Part shown: positions 53,882 to 64,000 of the stretch, in pieces | Numbering within the stretch: position 1 is the first letter of the stretch | Layout of the letters: each line of letters starts with the position of its first letter | Source of the DNA: Sinomonas albida | Lineage (GTDB): Bacteria; Actinomycetota; Actinomycetes; Actinomycetales; Micrococcaceae | Assembly: GCF_004919045.1 (NCBI RefSeq) | Contig: NZ_SWDW01000012.1 | Span: 84,302 to 148,301, forward strand | DNA length: 64,000 nt | Direction: 5' to 3' | Program-made: the position numbers and the translations under genes | The notes under the pieces: generated by a model | What the model was told of the DNA's origin: nothing | Seen by the model: the letters and a program-made list of their open reading frames with translations, nothing else | The model's database searches: none

Positions 53882-55285
53882 CTAACCCTGATCGGCGCTG
53901 AGGGCCGCTAGGAGCAGTGCCTCCGCGACGATGCAGCGCTTGAACTCGCCCACGTGAAGCGATTCGTTGGCACTGTGCGCCCGGCTGTCCGGATCCTCGA
54001 CACCCGTGATGAGCACCTCGGCCTCGGGGAACACCTCGTTGAGATCGGCAACAAACGGAATGGACCCGCCCATTCCCATCCGGACGGGTTCGGTGCCCCA
54101 GGCTTCGCGCAGCGCGTCGAGCGCGAGGCTCGCGGCGGGCGAGGACGTGTCGGCGAGATAGGCGCTCCCCCGCTCCCCGGGGACGAACTCGAGGCGCGCC
54201 CCGAAGGGGACGTGGGCCTCGAGGTGGCGCCGCATGGCTTCCATGGCCGCGTCCGGATCCTGGCCCGGGGCAAGCCTCATGCTGAACTTGGCGCGCGCCG
54301 TCGCCTGAATGGTGTTGGAGGAGACGGCGACGGCGGGCACATCCATGCCGATGATCGAGAGCGCGGGCCGGCTCCAGAGCCGCGCAGCGACGCTCCCGCT
54401 CCCGGCGAGCCGCACGCCGTCGAGCACTCCGGCATCGTTGCGGTACTGCTCCTCGGGGTATTCGATGTCGGGGTCGTCCGCAACAACCAGGCCGGCGACG
54501 GCGACGTTCCCCTCCTCGTCGTGCAGCGTGGCGATGAGGCGAGCGAGAAGAGTCGGCGCGTCGAGCACGGGGCCGCCGAAGACGCCCGAGTGCACGGAGT
54601 GGCTCAGCACGCTGACGGAGAACGAACCGTCCACGAGGCCTCGCAGGCTCGTGGTGAGGGCTGGCGTGCCGACGGCCCAGTTTGAGGAGTCGGCAACCAC
54701 AATGACGTCTGCGGCAAGCCGATCACGGTAGGTCTCGAGGAACGTCCGGAAGCTCGGCGACCCGGCTTCCTCCTCGCCCTCGACGAAGAGGGTCACCCCC
54801 ACTCCCCCGGCATCTCCCAGGACCTCGGCGATGGCGCGCGACGCGGCGAGGTGGACCATGATGCCGGCCTTGTCGTCTGCCGTGCCCCGGCCGTAGAGGC
54901 GCCCGTTGCGCTCTTCGGGGACGAAAGGCTCGGACTCCCACAGCGCGCGGTCGCCTGGCGGCTGGACGTCGTGATGGGCGTACAGCAGCACGGTCGGCTT
55001 GCCGGGCTGCGCCGGCCGGCTTGCCACGACGGCCGGTCCCCCGGGCTTGCCGTCGGGGCGCGGCGCGCGAAGGATCTCCACCGATTCGAACCCGGCACCC
55101 TCGGCCAGGCCCGCAACCGTGCGCGCGCTGCGCTCGAGTTCCTCGGCGTCGAAGGCCTCCCACGCGATGCCGGGAATGGACGCGAGTCGGACGAGCTCGG
55201 CGAGCGTCGCGTCGAAGCGGCGTTCGACGGCGGAGCGCAGCTCTTCAGTCAGGCCGGGAGCCGGGGGCATGAATTCTGAAATCAT
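53882..55285 (-). CDS. M20 family dipeptidase
   Basis: A 467-residue zinc peptidase of the M20 family (CNDP/dipeptidase type). The first zinc histidine motif is LLYAHHDVQPPGD, and further ligands are in YGRGTADDKAGI and FVEGEEEAGSPSF, the last holding the catalytic glutamate pair. The dimerisation domain (SHSVHSGVFGGPV) and the final SANESLHVGEF histidine region complete the set. It hydrolyses short peptides. ATG 55285 is preferred to one five codons upstream. Confidence 0.9.
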   Translation of the reverse strand: MISEFMPPAPGLTEELRSAVERRFDATLAELVRLASIPGIAWEAFDAEELERSARTVAGLAEGAGFESVEILRAPRPDGKPGGPAVVASRPAQPGKPTVLLYAHHDVQPPGDRALWESEPFVPEERNGRLYGRGTADDKAGIMVHLAASRAIAEVLGDAGGVGVTLFVEGEEEAGSPSFRTFLETYRDRLAADVIVVADSSNWAVGTPALTTSLRGLVDGSFSVSVLSHSVHSGVFGGPVLDAPTLLARLIATLHDEEGNVAVAGLVVADDPDIEYPEEQYRNDAGVLDGVRLAGSGSVAARLWSRPALSIIGMDVPAVAVSSNTIQATARAKFSMRLAPGQDPDAAMEAMRRHLEAHVPFGARLEFVPGERGSAYLADTSSPAASLALDALREAWGTEPVRMGMGGSIPFVADLNEVFPEAEVLITGVEDPDSRAHSANESLHVGEFKRCIVAEALLLAALSADQG

Positions 55286-55376
55286 GGCTTCACAGTACAA
55301 GTGGAGCCATAGCGCATCAATGCCTCCCGGCGCCCCGTTGCGCGCGGAACCGTCGCCGTCGGGTGGCTATCCTTTA

Positions 55377-55967
55377 ATGGTGTTTGGACGAAAGAACGGG
55401 GCCGCCGCCGAGAGCGCCGGACAGCCCGAGGAGAAGCCCGCCGACCCTATCACGGGCAAGGGAACGCCGACCCCGCGGCGCAAGGACCAGGAGGCGGCCC
55501 GCCGTCGTCCGCTGGTCCCCACTGACCGCAAGGCTTCTCGCGCAGCCGACCGGCAGGCGGCCGCGGACGAGAGGGCGCGGGTTCGCCGCGCCCTCGAAAC
55601 CGGCGACGAGCGGCATCTGCCGCTCAAGGACCGCGGGCCTCAGAAGCGCTTCGCGCGGGATACCGTTGACGCCCGCTTCAACCTTGGCGAATACCTGATG
55701 TTCGCGGCGCTCGCGTTTGTGGTGATCTCCTTCGTGGTGCCCCAGGCCAGCGAGGCGCAGTTCTACATCCTCATCGCCTTCTGGGTGGTCTTCGCGCTCG
55801 TCATCCTCGACACGTTCTGGCTCTCGCGCCAGCTCAGGCGGCGGCTTACCGACAAGTTCCGCGAGATCGAGCGCGGCACGGTGTGGTACGGGGCCATGCG
55901 CGCGCTCCAGTTCCGCCCGCTCCGGCTGCCCAAGCCGCAGGTCACGCGCGGCCAGTACCCGTCCTAG
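55377..55967 (+). CDS. DUF3043 membrane protein
   Basis: A 196-residue protein. The first 110 residues are charged, with predicted coiled coil (DRKASRAADRQAAADERARV). Two membrane segments follow (LMFAALAFVVISFVVPQ, FYILIAFWVVFALVILDTFW), then a short basic tail. This is the DUF3043 arrangement, conserved in actinobacteria and of unknown function. ATG 55377 or the adjacent GTG starts it. It converges with pyrD and ends two bases before the pyrD stop. Confidence 0.88.
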   Translation: MVFGRKNGAAAESAGQPEEKPADPITGKGTPTPRRKDQEAARRRPLVPTDRKASRAADRQAAADERARVRRALETGDERHLPLKDRGPQKRFARDTVDARFNLGEYLMFAALAFVVISFVVPQASEAQFYILIAFWVVFALVILDTFWLSRQLRRRLTDKFREIERGTVWYGAMRALQFRPLRLPKPQVTRGQYPS

Positions 55968-55969
55968 CC

Positions 55970-57061
55970 CTACTCGACCGAGGTTCGCCTCGTGACGAAG
56001 CCGGCCTTGGTGAGCCCCCGGTTCACCGAGGCCGCCCAGAACGGGCCCTCGTAGAGGAAGGCCGTGTAGCCCTGGACAAGGCTCGCCCCCGCGGCGAGCC
56101 TTTCCTGTACGTCGGCCGCGGTTTCGACGCCGCCCACCGAGACGAGCGCGAGCCGATCGCCGACGATCCCGGCCAGGCGGCGCAGCACCTCGAGCGAGCG
56201 CGCCTTGAGCGGCGCACCCGACAGGCCACCGGCGCCGCAGGCTTCCACGGCGGCGGGATCGCTCTCGAGCCCCTCCCGCCCGATCGTCGTGTTGGTCGCG
56301 ATGATCCCCTCGAGGCCGAGCTCGAGAGCGAGCTGGGCCACGTCGTCGAGGTCGCCATCGGCGAGATCCGGGGCGATCTTGACGAGCAGCGGGACGCGGT
56401 GCCCGGCGGCCGCCGTCGACTCCTCGCGCACCGCCTCGAGCAGGGGCCGGAGGGAATCGGCGCTCTGCAGGAGCCGCAGGCCCGGCGTGTTCGGCGAGCT
56501 CACGTTGACCACGAGGTAGTCGGCGTGCGGGGCGAGCGCCCGAGCGCTGACCCGATAGTCCAGGACGGCGTCCTCGAGCGGGACGGCTTTCGTCTTGCCG
56601 ATGTTGACGCCGATGATCGGCCGCCCGGCACCGTAGCGCTTCTCAAGGGCAGCGCGAGCGACGGCGAGGCGCGGCGCGACGGCGGCGGCGCCGTCGTTGT
56701 TGAACCCCATGCGGTTCACGACCGCGCGGTCCTTGACGAGGCGGAAGAGGCGCGGCTTCGGGTTGCCGGGCTGCGCCTGGCCCGTGATCGTACCGACCTC
56801 GATGTGTCCGAAGCCGAGCTCCGCGAGGGCCTCGATGCCCTTGCCCTCCTTGTCAAAGCCCGCCGCGAGCCCGAAGGGCGAGGGGAACTCGACGCCGAAC
56901 GCGCTCGTACGCAGGGAAGCCTGCGGAGCGGCGAAGCGCTCGAGAACCCGGCCCATGCCAACCCCGTGCACCGCCTGGATGGCCTTGAAGCCGATCCGAT
57001 GGGCGCGTTCGGCGTCCATCCACGAGAATGCAGCACGGAAGAAGAGGGGGTAGACACGCAT
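55970..57061 (-). CDS. pyrD: Dihydroorotate dehydrogenase (quinone, class 2)
   Basis: A 363-residue class 2 enzyme that oxidises dihydroorotate to orotate in pyrimidine synthesis and passes electrons to menaquinone. The N-terminal helical extension ([20 protein letters not shown]) forms the membrane-associated quinone tunnel. FMN and substrate motifs are [26 protein letters not shown] and [12 protein letters not shown] with the catalytic serine, and the end holds [12 protein letters not shown]. It is divergent from the hydrolase gene, with 78 bases between starts. Confidence 0.95.
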   Translation of the reverse strand: MRVYPLFFRAAFSWMDAERAHRIGFKAIQAVHGVGMGRVLERFAAPQASLRTSAFGVEFPSPFGLAAGFDKEGKGIEALAELGFGHIEVGTITGQAQPGNPKPRLFRLVKDRAVVNRMGFNNDGAAAVAPRLAVARAALEKRYGAGRPIIGVNIGKTKAVPLEDAVLDYRVSARALAPHADYLVVNVSSPNTPGLRLLQSADSLRPLLEAVREESTAAAGHRVPLLVKIAPDLADGDLDDVAQLALELGLEGIIATNTTIGREGLESDPAAVEACGAGGLSGAPLKARSLEVLRRLAGIVGDRLALVSVGGVETAADVQERLAAGASLVQGYTAFLYEGPFWAASVNRGLTKAGFVTRRTSVE

Positions 57062-57139
57062 GCCTCAAGTGTCGCTTAGGCGCACTCCCCCCAACAAAAC
57101 GGCGTCCTATCCTGAACGTGGAGGGCACGAGGAGGGCGC

Positions 57140-58099
57140 ATGAACCAGTGGAGCTCCGACTTTCTGGGCCCTGGCTTCGAGCAGTGCGCGATCGGGGAGG
57201 GCGCGACGGCGGCCGGGACGCTCGTGCGTTTTGCCGGCGTCTCCGGCGGGTCGCTAGATCGGCCGGCCCTGGTGTACGTGCACGGGTGGAGCGACTACTA
57301 CTTCAATGCCGAGCTCGCACGGTTCGTCGCGGCGCGAGGCTGGCGGTTCTACGCGCTGGATCTCCCCGAGCATGGCCGCAACCTGCGTCCCGGCGGCCGG
57401 CCGGGCTTCGTCCCCTCCGCGGCACACTACCTCTCGAGCATCGACGCGGCCCTGGACGCGGTACGGGCCGAAGGGAGCGGTCCGATCGCGCTCATGGGCC
57501 ATTCGACGGGCGGGCTCGCCGTCGCGCTCGAGGCCCAGCGCCGGCCAGGACGCCTCGCCGCGGTCGTGCTGAGCAGTCCGTGGCTCGTCCCGCACGGCGG
57601 GCGCGCTGCGGGGCGGATGCTGGAGTTCGCCCTCGCGCCCAGGGCTGGCGGCCGGCCCGAACGGATCCTGCCGCTTCCGCCCCGCGGCTTCTTCTGGCGT
57701 GCCGTGGCGCGCGAGGCCGGAGGCGAGTGGGATCTGCGCGAGGATCTTCGGCCCCGCAACGCATTCCCCGTCCGGGCCGGGTGGCTGCACGGGGTTCTGA
57801 CCGCCCAGCGCGAGCTCGCCGACGGCCCCCCGATCACCGTGCCCACTCTTCTCCTCGCGTCGACGCGGAGCGACACGGGCCTCGTGTGGCGCGAGCATAT
57901 GCGTTCGCGTGACGCGGTGCTGCCGATCGCTCCGATGCGCCGGGCGGCCGCGCTCGTGTGCGGGGAGCTGGACGAGGTGCTCGTGGACGGGGGGCTGCAC
58001 GACGTGCTCCTCTCGGCGCCTGGGGTGCGCCGAGAGGCCTATCTTCGGCTTGGCGTGTGGCTCGACGCCGCCCTTGCGGGCAGGGGCGCCGGAGCCTGA
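57140..58099 (+). CDS. Alpha/beta hydrolase
   Basis: A 319-residue serine hydrolase resembling lysophospholipase/monoglyceride lipase-type proteins. YVHGWSDYYFN is the oxyanion-hole region, GHSTGGLA near residue 121 holds the nucleophile, and the histidine is likely in VDGGLHDVLLSA. There is no signal peptide. It converges on uppS, whose stop is four bases away. The substrate is unknown. Confidence 0.85.
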   Translation: MNQWSSDFLGPGFEQCAIGEGATAAGTLVRFAGVSGGSLDRPALVYVHGWSDYYFNAELARFVAARGWRFYALDLPEHGRNLRPGGRPGFVPSAAHYLSSIDAALDAVRAEGSGPIALMGHSTGGLAVALEAQRRPGRLAAVVLSSPWLVPHGGRAAGRMLEFALAPRAGGRPERILPLPPRGFFWRAVAREAGGEWDLREDLRPRNAFPVRAGWLHGVLTAQRELADGPPITVPTLLLASTRSDTGLVWREHMRSRDAVLPIAPMRRAAALVCGELDEVLVDGGLHDVLLSAPGVRREAYLRLGVWLDAALAGRGAGA

Positions 58100-58102
58100 T
58101 GG

Positions 58103-58906
58103 TCAGGCGCCGGGAGCCCGGTCCACGGCACCTCCGTAGCGACGGTCGCGGCGCGCGTAGACTTCGGCGGCCTCCCACAGCGTGCGGCGGTCGACGTCCG
58201 GCCACAGCTTGTCCATGAACACCATCTCGGCGTACGCCGACTGCCAGAGCATGAAGTTGCTCAGACGCTGCTCTCCCGAGCTGCGGAGGAACAGGTCGAC
58301 GTCGGGCAGGTCCGGTTCGTCGAGGTAGCGCTGGATCGTCTTCTCCGACACGGCCCGTGGGCTGAGCGTGCCGGCGGCGACGTCGCGCGCGATGGCGGCC
58401 GCGGCGTCGGCGATCTCTGCGCGCCCGCCGTAGTTGACGCACATCGTCAGGTGGCACTTCGAGTTGCCGTGCGTGAGCCGCTCGGCCTCTTCGAGTTCGC
58501 GGATCACGGAGCTCCAGAGCCGCGGCCGCCGGCCTGCCCAGTGGATGCGCACACCCCACGAGTCGAGCGTGTCGCGCTGCCGGCGCAGGACGTCGCGGCT
58601 GAAGCCCATGAGGAACTTGACCTCCTCCGGGGAGCGCTTCCAGTTCTCGGTCGAGAACGCGTAGACGGACACGTACTCGATGCCCAGCTCGATCGCGCCC
58701 GCCATGACGTCCAGAAGCGCCGGCTCCCCCGCCTTGTGTCCTTCGATGCGCGGGAGTCCGCGCTGATTGGCCCACCGTCCGTTGCCGTCCATGACGATGG
58801 CGACGTGACGCGGCACGAACTCGGCGGGAATCGCCGGCGGACGGGCGCCCGAGGGGTGCGGGTAGGGGGCCACGATCTGTCGCGTTTCGCGGCGGGAAGG
58901 TGTCAC
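58103..58906 (-). CDS. uppS: Isoprenyl transferase (undecaprenyl diphosphate synthase type)
   Basis: A 267-residue cis-prenyltransferase making the polyprenyl diphosphate carrier for cell-wall synthesis. [18 protein letters not shown] holds the catalytic aspartate. [21 protein letters not shown] and [18 protein letters not shown] are the remaining conserved regions. Its product would feed the glycosyltransferase type encoded near the start of the window. The ATG overlaps the recO stop by four bases. Confidence 0.95.
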   Translation of the reverse strand: MTPSRRETRQIVAPYPHPSGARPPAIPAEFVPRHVAIVMDGNGRWANQRGLPRIEGHKAGEPALLDVMAGAIELGIEYVSVYAFSTENWKRSPEEVKFLMGFSRDVLRRQRDTLDSWGVRIHWAGRRPRLWSSVIRELEEAERLTHGNSKCHLTMCVNYGGRAEIADAAAAIARDVAAGTLSPRAVSEKTIQRYLDEPDLPDVDLFLRSSGEQRLSNFMLWQSAYAEMVFMDKLWPDVDRRTLWEAAEVYARRDRRYGGAVDRAPGA

Positions 58907-59700
58907 GAGGTGCTGGTCTCCTGTTGGGTGCGGGGCAAAAGGGTTGTGTCGTCACGCTCGACGAGTCGGAGCGACCGCACGGCGCGCTCGAGGTGCCATT
59001 GGACGTACGCCGCGACGAGTCCCGACGCCTCGCGGCGGTTGGCCGTCTCGGAGACGTCCGCCGTGGACCAGTCCCCCGAGAGGAGCGCGGCCAGCAGGCG
59101 CACGGTGTCCGGAGCCGGCGCCGGCGAGCCCGGCGGCCTGCAGTCGTGGCAGACGATCCCTCCGAGGGCCGCAGAGAACGCCAAATGGGGACCAGGCTCC
59201 CCGCAGCGCGCGCAGTCGGTGAAGCTCGGTGCCCAGCCGGCGGTCGAGAGCGCCCGCAGGAGATACGAATCGAGGATGAGCTCGGAGGCGTGTGCACCCC
59301 GGCTCAGCGCGGCGAGCGCCCCCACGAGCAGCTGATAATGCGGAAGGGATGCCTCGCCGTCGTTCGCTGTGAGGCGCTCCGCGGTTTCCGTCATCGCGGC
59401 AGCGGCGGTGTAGCGCGAATAGTCGGCCGCGATGTCGCGGCCGTATGTGCCGCGTGCCACGGCCTGGCCAATCACCTCGAGCGAGCGGCCGCGCACGAGC
59501 TGGACGTCGGCGACCATGAATGGCTCGAGCCGGGCGCCGAAGCGGCTCCCCGTGCGCCGGACCCCGCGGGCGACGGCGCGCACCTGGCCGTGGTGCTTCG
59601 TGAGCAGCACGATGATGCGGTCGGCCTCGCCGAGGCGGTGGGTGCGCAGGACCACGCCGTCGTCGCGGTAGCTCCGCGCTGCGAACGTCGATTCGGCCAT
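58903..59700 (-). CDS. recO: DNA repair protein RecO
   Basis: A 265-residue RecO, which loads RecA with RecR during recombinational repair. The N-terminal OB fold ([20 protein letters not shown]) is followed by helical domains and a zinc motif, CARCGEPG with CHDCR. In actinobacteria it is followed by uppS, as here, with a four-base overlap. Confidence 0.95.
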   Translation of the reverse strand: MAESTFAARSYRDDGVVLRTHRLGEADRIIVLLTKHHGQVRAVARGVRRTGSRFGARLEPFMVADVQLVRGRSLEVIGQAVARGTYGRDIAADYSRYTAAAAMTETAERLTANDGEASLPHYQLLVGALAALSRGAHASELILDSYLLRALSTAGWAPSFTDCARCGEPGPHLAFSAALGGIVCHDCRPPGSPAPAPDTVRLLAALLSGDWSTADVSETANRREASGLVAAYVQWHLERAVRSLRLVERDDTTLLPRTQQETSTS

Positions 59701-59799
59701 GGGATCTATTCTCCCACCCCGCTTGGCCCGACACCTGCCGGGCCGCGCTCAGGGCAGCCGTGCCGCGCCCCGCCGGTGCGGCGGGGCGCGGCTTCCGGG

Positions 59800-61560
<1,761 letters not shown>

Positions 61561-61804
61561 CTAGGCCTTTCTCAAAGCTGGGATCCTTGTGGCCGGGCGT
61601 CACAAAACTCCGCGGCGGGGATCCGGCCTAGCTCGTCGGAAACTCGGTCCGCCGGCAGCTACAGGGCCCCGCCACGGCAACTAAGAAGAAGGCGCTGCGC
61701 GTTGGGCACATCGACACGATAGCACGGGCCTCGGATACGCCCATCTGGCTGTCGGACCCCGCGCCTAAGATGAAGCCAACCGAGCATGCCCTCAAGGAGG
61801 CACC

Positions 61805-63772
61805 ATGACCGATAGCCCCGTCGCGCCATCCGGCGTCGAGCGCGAGTTCTTCGACAGGACCGTGCGACCCCAGGACGACCTGTACCGCCACGTCAACGGC
61901 GCGTGGCTTCGAGAGACCGAGATCCCGTCCGACCGGGCTCTGGTCGGGACGTTCGTCCAGCTCCGTGACCTCGCCGAGGAGAACGTCCGCACCCTCATCG
62001 AGGAGCTTGCCGCAAGCGAGCACCCGGAGGGCAGCGACGAGCACAAGATCGGGGCCCTGTACCGCTCCTTCATGGACGAGGAGCGCGTGGCGCAGCTCGG
62101 TGCCGCCCCGCTGAAGGCGCTGCTCGCCGAGGTGGAGGCGATCGACGACGTCGAATCGCTGGTCAGCACGTCAGCGCGCCTTGGGCGCGGCGGCAGCGAG
62201 GGTCTCTTCGGTTACTACGCGGCGCCGGACGCGGGCAACCCCGAGCGCGTCCTCCTCTACCTCGCGCAGGGCGGCCTCGGACTGCCCGACGAGTCGTACT
62301 ACCGCGAGGACCGATTCGCCGAAGCGCGCGAGGCATACAACGCCTATCTGACGGACATGTTCGCCCTCGTGGGCAGCGCATCGCCCGCTGACGACGCGGC
62401 CGCCGTCGTTCGTCTTGAAGGCCGGCTCGCGGCACTCCACTGGGACCGCGTGACGCTGCGTGACCCGCAGAAGACGTACAACCTCTACACGGAGGAGAAG
62501 GCAGCGGACCAGTTCCCTCTCTTCGCCGTGTGGAGCGAGGCGACGGGCGTGTCCGAGGCCGCGCGGGCCGAGGTGGTCGTGGGGAACCCCGAGTTCCTGG
62601 CTGGAGTCGCCCCTCTGCTCGACGAGCTACCGCTCGAGGACTGGAAGCGGTGGCTCACAGCGCACGTCGTGGCGGCGGCGGCGCCGTTCCTCTCGTCAGA
62701 GTTTGTGGACCGGCACTTCGCGTTCTACGGGACCGTGCTGAGCGGCACTCCCGAGAACAAGGAGCGCTGGAAGCGCGGGGTAGCGACGGTCGAAGGCGGC
62801 CTCGGGATGGCCGTGGGCAGGCTCTACGTGCAGCGCCAGTTCCCGGCGGAGCACAAGGAGGCGATGCAGGAGCTCGTTGCCGACATCGTCGAGGCCTACC
62901 GCGAGAGCATCAGCGTGCTGCCGTGGATGGGTGCCGAGACGCGTGAGCGGGCACTCGCCAAGCTCAACTCGTTCCGGCCCAAGATCGGCTACCCCGACGA
63001 GTGGATCGACTTCTCCGCGGTCCAGATCGACGCCGAGGATCTGCTCGGCAACGTCCGCCGGGCGCATGCGGGCGAACTCGACACGCTCCTCGATGAAATC
63101 GGCAAGCCCGTTGACCGGATCAAGTGGCTCATGACGCCGCAGACGGTCAACGCGTACTACCACCCGCTCATGAACGAGATTGTGTTCCCTGCAGCGATTC
63201 TGCAGCCGCCGTTCTACCACCCCGAGGCGGACGCCGCCGTCAACTACGGCGGGATCGGCGCCGTCATCGGCCACGAGATCGGTCACGGCTTCGACGACCA
63301 AGGCTCGCAGTTCGACGGCGACGGCGCGCTGCGCAACTGGTGGACGGACGACGATCGAGCTGCGTTCGAGGCCCTCACCGCGCGGCTCGTGGCGCAGTTC
63401 GAGGTCCTCTCCCCTGCCGAAGCTCCGGGCCACACCGTCAACGGCAAGCTGACGCTGGGCGAGAACATCGGCGACCTGGGCGGGCTGGGCATTGCCTTCA
63501 AGGCCTACAGGCTGCACCTTGAGGGAAGCGATGCGCCCGTGATCGATGGGTTCACCGGGGACCAGCGGTTCTTCGTCTCGTGGGCCACGGTGTGGCGGCA
63601 GGTGTGCCGGACTGAGGAGTCGATCCGGCGGCTTGCGATCGACCCCCACTCCCCCAACGAGTTCCGGACCAACACGATCGCGCGCAACCTCACCGCGTTC
63701 CAGGAGGCGTTCGGGGTCGGCGAGGGCGACGGGATGTGGCTCGCCCCGGCGGAGCGCGTCGAGATCTGGTAG
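61805..63772 (+). CDS. M13 family metallopeptidase (neprilysin-like)
   Basis: A 655-residue zinc endopeptidase. The zinc motif HEIGH lies in VIGHEIGHGFDDQGSQFD near residue 485, the third ligand in ENIGDLGG, and the substrate-binding MTPQTVNAYY precedes it. The N-terminus (DDLYRHVNGAWL) and the end (NEFRTNTIARNLTAF) are standard for the family. There is no signal peptide or membrane anchor, as for other soluble bacterial members. GGAGGCACC lies just before the ATG. Confidence 0.94.
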   Translation: MTDSPVAPSGVEREFFDRTVRPQDDLYRHVNGAWLRETEIPSDRALVGTFVQLRDLAEENVRTLIEELAASEHPEGSDEHKIGALYRSFMDEERVAQLGAAPLKALLAEVEAIDDVESLVSTSARLGRGGSEGLFGYYAAPDAGNPERVLLYLAQGGLGLPDESYYREDRFAEAREAYNAYLTDMFALVGSASPADDAAAVVRLEGRLAALHWDRVTLRDPQKTYNLYTEEKAADQFPLFAVWSEATGVSEAARAEVVVGNPEFLAGVAPLLDELPLEDWKRWLTAHVVAAAAPFLSSEFVDRHFAFYGTVLSGTPENKERWKRGVATVEGGLGMAVGRLYVQRQFPAEHKEAMQELVADIVEAYRESISVLPWMGAETRERALAKLNSFRPKIGYPDEWIDFSAVQIDAEDLLGNVRRAHAGELDTLLDEIGKPVDRIKWLMTPQTVNAYYHPLMNEIVFPAAILQPPFYHPEADAAVNYGGIGAVIGHEIGHGFDDQGSQFDGDGALRNWWTDDDRAAFEALTARLVAQFEVLSPAEAPGHTVNGKLTLGENIGDLGGLGIAFKAYRLHLEGSDAPVIDGFTGDQRFFVSWATVWRQVCRTEESIRRLAIDPHSPNEFRTNTIARNLTAFQEAFGVGEGDGMWLAPAERVEIW

Positions 63773-63787
63773 TCGGCTGGCGACGGG

Positions 63788-63819
63788 AAGGCCCGGCATC
63801 CTCGGGGATGCCGGGCCTT
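63788..63819 (+). terminator. Terminator of the M13 gene
   Basis: AAGGCCCGGCATCC (63788-63801) pairs with 63806-63819 around TCGG, followed by TTTT. It is a perfect 14-bp stem just after the peptidase stop. Confidence 0.9.
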
Positions 63820-63822
63820 TTC

Positions 63823-64000
63823 GTACCCGAGACGTCTGAGGAGGGGAGCTTCTGTACCCGAGACGTCTGAGGCGGGGTGTGAAGTCTCGGGACCTAATAG
63901 ACACTTCTGTCTCGGGACCTCGTAGACAGTGTGTCTCAGGACGTTGTAGACGCTTCGGGCCGTCTGATCGGGTGCATGAGTGTTCACGAACCTGATCTGC
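63823..64000 (+). mobile_element. Probable left end of an insertion sequence, cut by the window edge
   Basis: GTACCCGAGACGTCTGAGG occurs at 63823-63841 and 63854-63872. A unit beginning GTCTCGGGACCT and ending TAGACA occurs at 63884 and 63909, with a diverged third copy at 63933. The two sets share CCCGAGAC in opposite orientation. Such arrays are typical of transposase-binding ends. An ATG at 63976 starts a frame (MSVHEPDL) that could be the transposase. The family cannot be fixed from what is visible. Confidence 0.6.

Overview
The window is high-GC DNA with the gene order and protein types of an actinobacterium of the Micrococcaceae (Arthrobacter/Sinomonas-like). The evidence is RbpA, a polyprenol-phosphate-mannose synthase-like enzyme, the qcrCAB/ctaCDEF respiratory genes with a fused Rieske/diheme layout, DUF3043 and DUF3054 proteins, many GTG starts, and strong GC bias in third codon positions. 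The genus is an inference. Most of the window is ordinary chromosome, with about four accessory patches.

Region 1 (1-9.4 kb): a glycosyltransferase, then a LacI regulator divergent from a tightly overlapping five-gene operon (lipoprotein binding protein, two permeases, ATPase, metallo-beta-lactamase-fold hydrolase). A strong terminator closes it, followed on the minus strand by rbpA and an NfeD/stomatin pair. Region 2 (9.4-23 kb): the MocR regulator/YczE pair, an RlmA-like rRNA methyltransferase, an S9 peptidase, peptide deformylase, a lipoprotein, a frameshifted LysR gene divergent from a YeiH-type exporter, a Tat-exported arylsulfotransferase, an EamA transporter, and a squalene-cyclase-fold protein overlapping a Gfo/Idh/MocA oxidoreductase. 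Region 3 (23-28.3 kb): a short UvrA paralogue, DUF2277, a TetR/metallo-hydrolase pair and a PEP-mutase-like enzyme.

Region 4 (28.3-33.4 kb) is the clearest accessory island. A tyrosine recombinase, a small helix-turn-helix protein and a zinc-ribbon protein with a degenerate recombinase-like C-terminus are translationally overlapped. Palindromic repeats lie upstream. Downstream is a gene-poor stretch with two small genes (a YjzC-like 46-residue protein and a KTSC protein) and an orphan gene. Region 5 (33.4-43.7 kb): a class A penicillin-binding protein, a flavin monooxygenase, Nudix, a TetR gene with a visible operator, an ECF42-type sigma factor with its DGPF and VOC partners, DUF3054, an Lrp ligand-binding-domain protein and trpD.

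Region 6 (43.8-53.8 kb): the aerobic respiratory chain in two convergent operons, ctaE-qcrC-qcrA-qcrB on plus and ctaC-ctaD-ctaF on minus. Between them sit a GntR regulator and a decayed Tn3-like transposon remnant about 950 bp long, with about 40-bp terminal inverted repeats, the first codons of a transposase and an internally deleted flavin oxidoreductase. Region 7 (53.4-64 kb): an ErpA-like protein, an M20 dipeptidase, DUF3043, pyrD, an alpha/beta hydrolase, uppS-recO, leuA and an M13 peptidase. The right edge cuts into what looks like the left end of an insertion sequence with arrayed terminal repeats. No tRNA, rRNA or CRISPR array was recognised.
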